DNA from: Helicobacter jaachi
GTDB lineage: Bacteria; Campylobacterota; Campylobacteria; Campylobacterales; Helicobacteraceae
Assembly (NCBI RefSeq): GCF_000763135.2
Contig: NZ_JRPR02000006.1
Coordinates: forward strand, 1-64,000
Direction: 5' to 3'
DNA: 64,000 bases
Below the pieces are notes generated by a model. It saw only the letters and a program-made list of their open reading frames with translations, was not told where the DNA came from and searched no databases. How positions within the stretch are numbered: position 1 is the stretch's first letter; each line of letters starts with the position of its first letter. A program made the translations under genes and the position numbers. Below, one piece after another: positions 55,880 through 64,000 of this stretch.

Positions 55880-56510
55880 AATTGGTATTATCAATTATGG
55901 CGCGGGCAATCTTGGCAGCGTGAAAAACGCCCTTGCTTTCATACAAAATCAAATGCCTAGTATGCCGCCTTTTGAGGTATGTATAGAATCTAGCCCAGAG
56001 CGATTAAAATTGTATGATAAACTTATTTTGCCCGGCGTTGGCGCATTTGGTAGTGCGATGAATGCACTTCATAGCACTTCGCTAAGCGAGGCTATTTGTG
56101 AGTTTGCACAAAGTGGCAAATTCATACTAGGCATCTGTCTAGGCTTGCAACTTCTTTTTGAAAAAAGCTTTGAATTTGGCGAGCACAAGGGGCTTGGGCT
56201 TATAAGCGGTGAAGTAGTGGGCTTTAACAATACAGGGCTTAAAGTGCCGCATATCGGCTGGAATAATTGCTATTTTACCACACTTGGCAAGCAATCGCCA
56301 CTTTTGCGGGACATTAAAGATGGGAGTTTTTTTTATTTTGTGCATAGCTTTCATATTAAAACTAGCGAGGCATTTATCTTAGCTTATTGCGAGTATGGCT
56401 ACCCCTTTGGAGCGATAGTGAATAAAGATAATCTCTTTGGTATTCAACCTCACCCGGAGAAAAGCCATAATGTAGGGCTTTGCTTGCTTAAAAACTTTCT
56501 TGAACTCTAA
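55872..56510 (+). CDS. hisH: Imidazole glycerol phosphate synthase, glutaminase subunit
   Basis: 212 residues, class I glutamine amidotransferase. The nucleophile Cys is in LGICLGLQLLFE, and the His-Glu pair in GIQPHPEKSH. The start IGIINYGAGNLGSVKNAL is typical. It provides ammonia to HisF, whose gene is not in the window. Confidence 0.95.
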   Translation: MNKIGIINYGAGNLGSVKNALAFIQNQMPSMPPFEVCIESSPERLKLYDKLILPGVGAFGSAMNALHSTSLSEAICEFAQSGKFILGICLGLQLLFEKSFEFGEHKGLGLISGEVVGFNNTGLKVPHIGWNNCYFTTLGKQSPLLRDIKDGSFFYFVHSFHIKTSEAFILAYCEYGYPFGAIVNKDNLFGIQPHPEKSHNVGLCLLKNFLEL

Positions 56511-56529
56511 AGGTAATACATTTACTTTT

Positions 56530-56579
56530 GGATAATTTTAATAAGATTTAATAATGGATAATTTTTATAAATTAAGGAG
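56530..56579 (+). promoter_or_regulatory. Upstream region of trxB with direct repeat
   Basis: GGATAATTTT occurs at 56530-56539 and 56556-56565, 26 nt apart, just before the AAGGAG of trxB. The stretch is very AT-rich. It may hold a promoter and an operator; in related bacteria trxB belongs to peroxide-stress regulons, but no clear box is seen. Confidence 0.3.
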
Positions 56580-56584
56580 TAAAG

Positions 56585-57520
56585 ATGATTGATTTAGCAA
56601 TTATTGGTGGTGGTCCAGCTGGGCTTAGCGCAGGTTTATACGCAACACGCGGCGGAATTAAAAATGTAGTGCTTTTTGAAAAAGGTATGCCCGGTGGGCA
56701 AATCACAGGCAGCAGTGAGATAGAAAATTATCCCGGTGTCAAGGACATTGTGAGCGGTATGGAGTTTATGGAGCCTTGGCAGGAGCAGTGTTTTCGCTTC
56801 GGATTGCAGCACAAAATGAGCGAGGTAAGCCAAATCACAAAGCAAGATAAGATTTTTAGAATCCACCTAAGTGATGGCAGTGTAGATGAAGCAAGGGCAG
56901 TCATTTTTGCCGCAGGTGGTAGCCCAAAGAGGGCAAACCTCAAAGGAGAGAGCGAATTTTGGGGAAGAGGCATTAGCACTTGCGCTACTTGCGATGGCTT
57001 TTTTTACAAAGACCAAGAAGTGGTCGTGCTAGGTGGCGGCGATACTGCGCTTGAAGAGGCTGTGTATTTAAGTCGCATTTGCTCTAAAGTGTATTTAATC
57101 CACAGAAGAAATGAATTCCGCGCCGCGCCAAGCACGATTGAGCATGTGAGAAGTAATAGCAAAATTGAAATTATCACTCCTGCGGTGATTGAGGAGATTA
57201 AAGGCGATAAGGCAGGCGTTACAGGCGTGCTTATTAAGCATACAGATTCTAATACGACACAAGAAATTAATGTAATGGGCGTTTTTATCTTTGTGGGCTA
57301 TGATGTGAATACTGCCACACTCAAACAAGATGATGGCTCTATGCTCTGTGAGTGCGATGAGTGGGGAAGTATCAAGGTTGATTTATCAATGAGAACAAGT
57401 GTAAGTGGGCTATTTGCCGCAGGTGATGTGCGCACGCAGGCGGCAAAACAAGTCGTATGCGCCGCAGGTGATGGCGCAACAGCTGCATTGCAAGCAATTG
57501 CGTATTTAGAACATAAATAG
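56585..57520 (+). CDS. trxB: Thioredoxin reductase
   Basis: 311 residues. It has the FAD motif [15 protein letters not shown], the redox-active CATC in [11 protein letters not shown], the NADPH motif [13 protein letters not shown] and the C-terminal [10 protein letters not shown]. It reduces thioredoxin in the cytoplasm. Confidence 0.96.
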   Translation: MIDLAIIGGGPAGLSAGLYATRGGIKNVVLFEKGMPGGQITGSSEIENYPGVKDIVSGMEFMEPWQEQCFRFGLQHKMSEVSQITKQDKIFRIHLSDGSVDEARAVIFAAGGSPKRANLKGESEFWGRGISTCATCDGFFYKDQEVVVLGGGDTALEEAVYLSRICSKVYLIHRRNEFRAAPSTIEHVRSNSKIEIITPAVIEEIKGDKAGVTGVLIKHTDSNTTQEINVMGVFIFVGYDVNTATLKQDDGSMLCECDEWGSIKVDLSMRTSVSGLFAAGDVRTQAAKQVVCAAGDGATAALQAIAYLEHK

Positions 57521-57770
57521 ATTCTATCATGTCCGCACTTATTGCGCTTACGCGCTGTGCGGTCTTACAATTTCACGGCAGAGCCGCTCATTGCGCCTAA
57601 AGGATAAAGTTATAGCTTAGCTTTAGCTAATCTATCAACTTAGTTTTTGAGGTTAGATTCTATAAACACCGCGCGGTCTTACAGCGACACTACCTCAAAC
57701 TTAAACGCCCTCGTATAGATTCTGTAAATATAGAATCTATATAATTCCTTATTTTTAAAAAGGAGTTTTT
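57521..57770. other. Intergenic region trxB-dapB with dispersed repeat
   Basis: No gene is supported. GCGGTCTTAC occurs twice (near 57559 and 57673), flanking the repeat unit at 57593-57670. A further AGAATCTA pair lies at about 57717-57741 before the dapB ribosome site. Confidence 0.6.
57593..57670. repeat. Dispersed intergenic repeat, copy B
   Basis: GCGCCTAAAGGATAAAGTTATAGC and GAGGTTAGATTCTATAAACAC resemble the copy at 31122-31194; the centre differs. Both copies lie downstream of genes. Confidence 0.65.
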
Positions 57771-58538
57771 ATGCTACAAATTGGGATTTTTGGAGCGACA
57801 GGGCGTGTGGGAAAGCTGCTTATTGATGAGATTTTAAACCATGAGCAATTTGAACTCTCAAGCGTATATGTGCGCAATGAACTACAATACTCTCTACCGG
57901 CTAGCACAATGATTACAAGGGATTTTGAAGTATTTTTGCAATCAAGCGATGTCATTATTGATTTTTCATCGCCAGAGGCTACAAAAGCCCTGCTTGAGGT
58001 AGCACCTACCCACCCTACTCCGCTAGTCATTGGCACAACGGGCTTAGATAATGATACATATAATTTGCTTGAGAGCGCGGCTAATAGTATGCCTATCCTC
58101 TATGCGGCTAATATGAGTAAAGGCATAGCTATGCTTGATAAAATCGCAGCCCTTGTAGCAGCAACGCTCAAAGAAAGTGATATAGAAATTTGCGAAATAC
58201 ACCACCGATACAAAAAAGATGCGCCCTCCGGCACGGCTTTAAGCTTGGCGCAAAGTTGCGCTAAAGCGCGAAATCTCAATCTAGATTCTGTGCGTGTGAG
58301 CGGGCGCGATGGGCATATTGGGCAAAGGAGGGCAGATGAAATTGGTGTGATGAGCCTACGCGGTGGAGATGTGGTGGGGAGACATACGATTGGATTTTAT
58401 CTTGATGGAGAGTATTTAGAGCTTACGCATAATGCCACTTCACGCCTTACTTTTGCCAAAGGCGCGCTCGATATGGCAAGCTTTATTGTAAGGCAGGAAA
58501 ATGGCTTGTATAGCATTCAAGACGCGCTTAATTTATGA
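57771..58538 (+). CDS. dapB: 4-hydroxy-tetrahydrodipicolinate reductase
   Basis: 255 residues. It has the NAD(P) motif GIFGATGRVGK and the signature EICEIHHRYKKDAPSGTALSLA with catalytic His and Lys. It acts in lysine and diaminopimelate synthesis for peptidoglycan. AAAGGAG precedes the ATG. Confidence 0.96.
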   Translation: MLQIGIFGATGRVGKLLIDEILNHEQFELSSVYVRNELQYSLPASTMITRDFEVFLQSSDVIIDFSSPEATKALLEVAPTHPTPLVIGTTGLDNDTYNLLESAANSMPILYAANMSKGIAMLDKIAALVAATLKESDIEICEIHHRYKKDAPSGTALSLAQSCAKARNLNLDSVRVSGRDGHIGQRRADEIGVMSLRGGDVVGRHTIGFYLDGEYLELTHNATSRLTFAKGALDMASFIVRQENGLYSIQDALNL

Positions 58539-58653
58539 GAGCTAAGCCGCACTTAAAACGCGTGTAGATATAGAATCTACTTATTAGTTTTGTTGCTATA
58601 CAATTGCGCGAAAACACAAAATGAGGGCAAGCCCTAGATGAAGAGTTGGGAAA

Positions 58654-60057
58654 ATGAAGAGTTGGAATGAAGAATGTGCTGTTGTGGGCGTTTATAATGT
58701 CGATAAGGCAAGTGTATTAAGCTATTATTCACTTTTTGCCATGCAGCATCGCGGACAAGAGGCAAGCGGCATTTCTGCGAGCAATGGCACAAAAATCACC
58801 ACCATTAAAAGCACAGGCTTAGTAACTAAAATTTTTACACAAAAACGCCTCGATAAACTCACAGGACGCTCAAGCATAGGGCATAATCGCTACTCTACAG
58901 CGGGCGAAGATTCTATAAATGACGCTCAACCTATCTTTGCTCGCTATGATTTGGGAGAAATGGCTATTGCACATAATGGCAATCTCACAAACGCCAAAGA
59001 AGTGCGCGAAATGCTCATTAAAGAGGGCGCTATCTTTCAAAGCCACCTTGATACAGAAAATCTAATCCACCTCATCGCCCGTAGCAAAAAGCAATCTTTG
59101 ACAGATAGGATTATAGACGCGCTTCAACATGTAGATGGCGCGTATTGCTTTATTTTCCTTTCACGCACAAAAATGTTTGCTATCCGCGATAGATATGGCT
59201 TGCGCCCTTTGAGTTTGGGCAAAATTTACAATGATGATGGCAGCATAGGCTATGTGGTGGCTAGTGAGAGTTGTGCGTTTGATTTGGTGGGAGCGGAATT
59301 TGTGCGAGAGATAAAAGCGGGTGAGATGCTTATTTTTGATGGGGCGTATGCTATGCAAGATTCTCAACCCAAAAGCATTCAAGTATTTGAGCCAAATCCG
59401 CACCCCTGCGTATTTGAGCATGTCTATTTTGCGCGCCCTGATAGCAATGTGTTTGGCTATAATGTCTATAAAGCGCGCAAGCAAATGGGCATCGAGCTAG
59501 CCAAAGAGCATAAAATTAAAGCGGATATGGTGATTCCTGTGCCAGATTCTGGAGTGGCGGCTGCGATTGGCTATAGCAAGCAAAGTGGCATTGATTTTGA
59601 GCTAGGTCTCATACGCAATCACTATGTAGGCAGGACATTTATTGAGCCTACGCAGCAGGAGAGGGAGCTAAAGGTTAGGCTCAAGCTTAATCCTATAAGA
59701 GAATTAATTGCTGATAGAGAAATCATTGTCATTGATGATTCTGTGGTGCGCGGCACTACAAGTAAGCAGATTATTAAAATATTACGACAAGCGGGAGCTA
59801 AAAAAATTCATTTACTCATTAGCTCTCCGCCTACTATTTCACCTTGCTTTTATGGTGTGGATACGCCTCATAAAGAGCAGCTTATTTGTGCAAATAAAAC
59901 TATCGAGGAAGTGCGCAAATATATTGGCGCAGATTCTCTAGGCTTTTTGTCCATTAAAGGCTTAGTAAAAAGTATAGGCAGTGAGGGCAAAACCTTGTGT
60001 AAAGCCTGCTTTGATGAATGCTATGTTGATGATTATACGAATAACTTAGGTGGCTAA
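58654..60057 (+). CDS. purF: Amidophosphoribosyltransferase
   Basis: 467 residues. A short propeptide (MKSWNEE) precedes the N-terminal nucleophile Cys in ECAVVGVY. The glutaminase domain has MQHRGQEASGI and HNRYSTAG. The PRPP site is VIDDSVVRGTTSKQI. It performs the first committed step of purine synthesis. A 12-base segment ATGAAGAGTTGG also occurs just upstream (58638), so the true start could be there only if out of frame signals are ignored; 58654 fits the family. The stop overlaps the next gene. Confidence 0.96.
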   Translation: MKSWNEECAVVGVYNVDKASVLSYYSLFAMQHRGQEASGISASNGTKITTIKSTGLVTKIFTQKRLDKLTGRSSIGHNRYSTAGEDSINDAQPIFARYDLGEMAIAHNGNLTNAKEVREMLIKEGAIFQSHLDTENLIHLIARSKKQSLTDRIIDALQHVDGAYCFIFLSRTKMFAIRDRYGLRPLSLGKIYNDDGSIGYVVASESCAFDLVGAEFVREIKAGEMLIFDGAYAMQDSQPKSIQVFEPNPHPCVFEHVYFARPDSNVFGYNVYKARKQMGIELAKEHKIKADMVIPVPDSGVAAAIGYSKQSGIDFELGLIRNHYVGRTFIEPTQQERELKVRLKLNPIRELIADREIIVIDDSVVRGTTSKQIIKILRQAGAKKIHLLISSPPTISPCFYGVDTPHKEQLICANKTIEEVRKYIGADSLGFLSIKGLVKSIGSEGKTLCKACFDECYVDDYTNNLGG

Positions 60058-61019
60058 TGCGTGTTATGCTAAGTGTGGGGCGTTATTTTAAAAAACGCTT
60101 TGGCTCTAGGGTGAGGAAAATCCCCATCTCTTTGCAAGGCTTTACCTGCCCTAATATAGATGGCTCGCTCGCGCGTGGTGGGTGCATTTATTGCGATAAT
60201 GAAAGCTTCTCGCCAAGCCTTATTAAGCTTGATAAAATCTCGCAAGTCAAGATGAATTTTTCACTAAAAAATAATCCATTGCTAGATAAGCAACTCCACC
60301 AGCTTGAAGAGCAGTTTTATTGGCATTCACAATTTCATAAAGATAAATTTGATATTAGTAAATATATGGTGTATTTTCAATCTTATACAAACACTTACGC
60401 GCCATTTGATACGCTTAAAGCCCTCTACGATAAGGCTTTAAGCTTCCCAAATGTCGTGGGGCTAAGCATTGGCACGCGCATTGATTGCGTGCAAGATGAT
60501 GTGCTTAACCTGCTTGGCGAATATGTTAAAAAAGGCAAAGAAATTTGGCTTGAGTATGGCATACAATCTGTGTATGATAAAACTTTAGAGATTACAAACC
60601 GCGCCCATAGCATTGCTGGAGCGCAAGAGATGTTTGAGAAAACGCGCAAAAAAGGCATTAAGGTATGTGCGCATTTAATCTATGGGCTGCCTGAGGAAAG
60701 CCCTGAAATGATGCTGCACTCGCTAGATTCTGTATTGACATGGGGGATTGATGGGATTAAAATTCACCCGCTTTATGTAGTGAAAGGCACGCGTTTAGCA
60801 AAGCTCTATAAGGACGGATTATATGAGCCTATCACTATGGAGACTTTTAGCACGCTTATTGTGAAATCACTAGAGAAAATCCCGCCAGATGTGGTGGTGC
60901 AGCGCATAAGTGCAGGCGCGCATGATGAAAGCCTGCTTGCGCCTAAGTGGTGCTTTGATAAAAATATCCAAATGCGCTATATCCGTGATAAGCTTAAATC
61001 CGCCGGCATAGAATATTAA
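60057..61019 (+). CDS. Radical SAM protein, TIGR01212/YhcC family
   Basis: 320 residues. The iron-sulfur cysteines lie in FTCPNIDGSLARGGCIYC. WLEYGIQSVYDKTL and HLIYGLPEE are family motifs. Family members are uncharacterised or related to Elp3-like tRNA modification. The ATG overlaps the purF stop (TAATG). Confidence 0.88.
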   Translation: MRVMLSVGRYFKKRFGSRVRKIPISLQGFTCPNIDGSLARGGCIYCDNESFSPSLIKLDKISQVKMNFSLKNNPLLDKQLHQLEEQFYWHSQFHKDKFDISKYMVYFQSYTNTYAPFDTLKALYDKALSFPNVVGLSIGTRIDCVQDDVLNLLGEYVKKGKEIWLEYGIQSVYDKTLEITNRAHSIAGAQEMFEKTRKKGIKVCAHLIYGLPEESPEMMLHSLDSVLTWGIDGIKIHPLYVVKGTRLAKLYKDGLYEPITMETFSTLIVKSLEKIPPDVVVQRISAGAHDESLLAPKWCFDKNIQMRYIRDKLKSAGIEY

Positions 61020-61031
61020 GTGGGTTAGATT

Positions 61032-62096
61032 CTAAAAATCTGCTGCCCACTCAAGCGCAAAATTCATAAACTCCATAGCCCTCCAATGTATTAAAGTATA
61101 CGGCGTTTTGATACAGCCCTGCCCCTCAAAATTAAGCGTAATCACAAAAATATGCGTATAATGGAGCTTTTTTAGCTTAGATTCTATACCCTCTTGCGTG
61201 CTAAATGGAATGAATACAAACACGCCAAGCGCGCAGATAAACTCCCCCATATCGCCATAGCTTACTTCAGGGCTTTTTTTATCACGCAAACAAAAATTAA
61301 AAAGTTCTAATAAAAGCATATTTTCTAATATAGCAAGCAAATTTTTGTCATTCTGCACGCATAAAGGCAAGCTAAAATCATAAAAATATAGTTTTTTACT
61401 TTTAGTATGCGTGTGTGGCACAAGGTAGATAATGCCGCGCTCCTGCAGAGATTGCAAAAGTGGGTAGATTCTATCTTTTGAAATTTTATGCGTTTTTTTG
61501 AGCATCGTATAGACATAATTTGGCGTAAGCTCGCGCCCTTGCATACGCAATAATGCAGTAAAAATCTCAAAATCATTCCATAAGGCAAGCTTTAGTATTT
61601 CTTGCTTGCGCGGGATTTTATGGCTTGGCGGGAGGAAGGCAATTTGAGGCAAATTCCCCTCTTTCAAAAAAAGATTGAATAAATTATTTATGGAGAGATT
61701 TTTATTATCAAAGCTCACATATTCTTCAAAGCTTAAAGCACTAATGAATTTAGGCTGAAAATCCTCTGGGCAGTGCGTAATACTAGCTGCAATAAGAATA
61801 ATTGACTTAAGATTTGGCAAAGAAAGTGCAGGCGTGTAATTATCTACAATGAGCAGCTCAAGATGACGCTCAAGGTATGATTTAAGGATAAAGGCATTTG
61901 CAGATTCTATATCTATGCGACAATCTGCGCAATTAATATAAAGCACCTTTTTATGTCGCGCAGCATAGAGTAATGCTAGAGCGCTTTTCCCCACACCCGG
62001 CGCACCATATAAAAATATTTTGCCCTCTTTTAGCCCATATCTGCGCGGCTTTAGCCCTGCTACACCCTCAAGGTATGTGCGCGATATATCCTGCAT
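61032..62096 (-). CDS. AAA-type ATP-binding protein
   Basis: 354 residues. The Walker A is GAPGVGKSALALLYA near residue 32 and the Walker B-like LELLIVDN near 82. Beyond about residue 150 the pattern resembles the winged-helix and DUF4143-like end of AAA proteins of the DUF4143 type (LLQSLQERGIIYLVPHTH, KLYFYDFSLPL). Function is unknown. It starts 5 nt after the end of the larger AAA protein gene, so they are likely co-expressed. Confidence 0.78.
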   Translation of the reverse strand: MQDISRTYLEGVAGLKPRRYGLKEGKIFLYGAPGVGKSALALLYAARHKKVLYINCADCRIDIESANAFILKSYLERHLELLIVDNYTPALSLPNLKSIILIAASITHCPEDFQPKFISALSFEEYVSFDNKNLSINNLFNLFLKEGNLPQIAFLPPSHKIPRKQEILKLALWNDFEIFTALLRMQGRELTPNYVYTMLKKTHKISKDRIYPLLQSLQERGIIYLVPHTHTKSKKLYFYDFSLPLCVQNDKNLLAILENMLLLELFNFCLRDKKSPEVSYGDMGEFICALGVFVFIPFSTQEGIESKLKKLHYTHIFVITLNFEGQGCIKTPYTLIHWRAMEFMNFALEWAADF

Positions 62097-62101
62097 AGAA
62101 T

Positions 62102-63853
62102 CTAGCGCCCAAAGCCCATACTTTTAGTGCTATCAAAATTCCCACTTAACTCGGCTTTGATGTGGGCTACAAAGTCTTCTTGCGTAAAAATTGGCTCTTT
62201 TTTGGTAGCGACTTTATAGGCTGTATTTTTAATCACTAAATTAATTTGCCCGCCGCTTAAATCGTATTGCGCAAGATTATGCGCTAGCTGCTCTCTTGTG
62301 TGTGCGCCAAAGTGTGCGTGCTGTGGGAGGAGCTTTAGCCATAGGGCTTCCCTTTGGGCTTTATCAGGGCGCTTAAACTCAATTTTATAATTAAAGCGGC
62401 GTGAAAATGCACTATCAAAATTTTCTAAAAGATTAGTCGTAGCGATTAAAATGCCCTCAAATCGCTCAATTTGCTCTAAGAAAATATTTTGCATTTGATT
62501 ATGCATTTTATCCGCGCTGCTGCCATTACTCGCGCGCGCGCTCAAAAATTGGTCAGCCTCATCAAGCAGCAAGATAGGCTCATTTTTGATATTTTTACTC
62601 ATATCTTTGTAGCTATCAAAAATTTTACGCACATTTTTTTCAGACTCGCCCACATACATCGATAAAATCTTGGAGCAATCAAAGCTTAGAATCTGCTTTT
62701 TTAAACTCTTAGCCAAAGCCATAGCGGTGATTGATTTGCCAGTGCCAGCTGCTCCATAGAGTAAAATTTTAGAATCTATGCCCCTCTTTTTATCCTTTAT
62801 ACCCCACAGGCGCAGCAAATGCACGACATTATTATCCATTTGTGCAAGCAGATTATTCAAAATCTCGCGCGTGTTACTATGCAAAATAATCTCACTCATA
62901 TCATACTTTGGCTCTAAAAGCTCAAAAATCTCTTGCTTTTTAATGAGTGTTGTAAGATTAACTTTAGTCTTTTTCTTTTTGGGGTGGATAATGCTTTGTA
63001 GTATTTCTTCAGGGATAAAAAAATTGCGCGCAATGCCGCCAAATGGATTAATAATCTCATCATAATCAATCAAACCCTTTTGGATAAGATTAGCATTCTC
63101 ATCAAGTAAAGGGCGATGTTTAATCTTATCATACTCATCAAGTGAAATAAGCTCAAGCAAAGTATTCATATCGCGCAAATTCCCATCACTTGCTGCATAT
63201 TCCTCTTTCAGCAGGGCAAAAAATATAATTTGCTCTTTTTGCTCCAAATGATGCTCTTTAATAAATTTAAGGATAGCAATATCTTTAGTAGTAAGCTTTA
63301 ATCGCGCTTGGATAGAATCTTCTAATAACTTTAGGCGATAATTTGCACGCGAGAGCGCTTGAGAATCTGGCAAGGGAGAAAATTTCAAGCCATTCATTTT
63401 ATAGAGCAAATCAATATGAGCAAATCTATCTTTTAAATACTCCAAATGGTCTTCATAAGGCGTGATTTCTGGCATTTCGACATTAAGCGAGCCATCTTCT
63501 AATAGTTTTAAAAAAGTATGAGAGAGTGTAATATTTTCGTGATAAAGCTCAAGCAAAGCCATATCGCTAAGCTTTGGAGTTTGCAAAAATGAAATTTGAT
63601 TTATCCACCCTAATTCAATGAGATGGCGCACACAGGGCAAAAATGTAAGATTATGTAGCCCTTGCTTATCCGCTTGCTTGCATGGGAAAGTTTTGCTCAA
63701 AACACTATACACGACAAAGTCCATATCGCCCTCAAGCATAGTTTTTGCCATATATTGCAGGATTTTGCCCTCATCTTCGCTGCATTTGAGCAGTTTAAAA
63801 ATATTATTTTGTTTTAAATGTTTGCATTGAATAAAGTTTAGATAATGCTTCAT
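62102..63853 (-). CDS. AAA+ ATPase (FtsH/CDC48-like motor)
   Basis: 583 residues. An N-terminal region of about 330 residues without recognised motifs is followed by a classical AAA domain: Walker A LYGAAGTGKS, Walker B PILLLDEADQFL, sensor 1 IATTN and arginine finger SRRFNYKIEF. No TM segment or protease domain is seen, so it is not FtsH. The ATG overlaps the upstream ABC transporter stop (ATGA). A substrate-remodelling role is inferred only from the fold. Confidence 0.8.
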   Translation of the reverse strand: MKHYLNFIQCKHLKQNNIFKLLKCSEDEGKILQYMAKTMLEGDMDFVVYSVLSKTFPCKQADKQGLHNLTFLPCVRHLIELGWINQISFLQTPKLSDMALLELYHENITLSHTFLKLLEDGSLNVEMPEITPYEDHLEYLKDRFAHIDLLYKMNGLKFSPLPDSQALSRANYRLKLLEDSIQARLKLTTKDIAILKFIKEHHLEQKEQIIFFALLKEEYAASDGNLRDMNTLLELISLDEYDKIKHRPLLDENANLIQKGLIDYDEIINPFGGIARNFFIPEEILQSIIHPKKKKTKVNLTTLIKKQEIFELLEPKYDMSEIILHSNTREILNNLLAQMDNNVVHLLRLWGIKDKKRGIDSKILLYGAAGTGKSITAMALAKSLKKQILSFDCSKILSMYVGESEKNVRKIFDSYKDMSKNIKNEPILLLDEADQFLSARASNGSSADKMHNQMQNIFLEQIERFEGILIATTNLLENFDSAFSRRFNYKIEFKRPDKAQREALWLKLLPQHAHFGAHTREQLAHNLAQYDLSGGQINLVIKNTAYKVATKKEPIFTQEDFVAHIKAELSGNFDSTKSMGFGR

Positions 63854-64000
63854 GCTTTGCTCCGTTTTGTTTTATGCGGGACTTCAAGTTCTATGCGCCT
63901 TTGACATCGCTCAATAGTGCTTAAGCGGTGGGCGATAATAAGGAGCGTTTTTTGTGCGGCGACATCATAAATAGCGTCCATAATATTAGATTCTGTTTGA
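63850..64000 (-). CDS. ABC exporter ATPase domain, C-terminal end (partial)
   Basis: The last 49 residues are visible, ending at TGA 63850-63852. NIMDAIYDVAAQKTLLIIAHRLSTIERCQ holds the H-loop histidine of ABC exporters (residues 3-30 of the visible part). A short basic tail follows. The rest lies beyond the right edge. Confidence 0.8.
   Translation of the reverse strand, partial: QTESNIMDAIYDVAAQKTLLIIAHRLSTIERCQRRIELEVPHKTKRSKA

Overview
The window looks like a chromosomal segment of an enterohepatic Helicobacter or a close Campylobacterota relative. The main support is the conserved gene order fmt-birA-parA-parB-atpF'-atpF-atpH-atpA-atpG-atpD-atpC-exbB-exbD-tolA-tolB-pal-cpoB-slyD. Other support comes from fliQ-murB, an fmt-linked ParAB pair, a NikA-like nickel-binding protein, G/C homopolymer switches, and his, pro and cheB/cheR genes that H. 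pylori lacks. The species call is an inference. I see no insertion sequence, prophage, rRNA operon or CRISPR array.

Layout. Positions 1-4800 (minus strand) hold a surface-polymer cluster. A phase-variable leader reading frame is followed by a membrane sulfatase-family phosphotransferase-like protein, a phase-variable TagF-like glycerophosphotransferase, and a protein that fuses a YidC/Oxa1-like domain to a second copy of the sulfatase-type membrane module and runs off the left edge. Positions 4.9-9.4 kb hold a DUF4149 protein and a divergent pair of nikA and a TonB-dependent receptor. Positions 9.5-25.3 kb are a long plus-strand run from GDP-fucose synthase and ProB through Fmt, BirA, ParAB and ATP synthase F1/stalk to the Tol-Pal envelope system and SlyD. 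A selenocysteine tRNA lies at 25.45 kb. Positions 25.6-32.4 kb hold fliQ, murB, secG, frr, thrS, infC, rpmI, rplT and a membrane metallophosphoesterase. Positions 32.4-39.4 kb are a minus-strand run (490-residue protein, ABC-F ATPase, ilvE, SPFH protein, hisIE, DUF2393). Positions 39.6-46.4 kb hold ftsK, degQ, cheR, cheB and a small membrane protein. Positions 46.4-53 kb hold an Eis-like acetyltransferase, tRNA-Asn, a phase-variable GT-C-like membrane protein, a phase-variable TonB receptor and its PepSY partner. Positions 53-64 kb are mostly housekeeping (purH, a 3'-5' exonuclease, hisH, trxB, dapB, purF, a radical SAM protein), ending in two AAA+ ATPases behind the end of an ABC exporter.

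Two themes tie the window together. First, four G/C homopolymer tracts (13, 13, 11 and 11 bases) lie inside the 5' ends of surface-related genes, and at the lengths given every one interrupts its full reading frame. In the left cluster the interrupted frames also overlap the start of the next gene by 8 nt, so slippage could switch two genes at once. Second, the word AGAATCTA / TAGATTCT is scattered throughout, often as inverted pairs. Between genes the pairs form hairpins, including two convergent gene ends. Inside genes they are read in frame as ES.../DSI-rich linkers, and a near-identical 71-bp block is shared by ftsK and an unrelated membrane protein gene.
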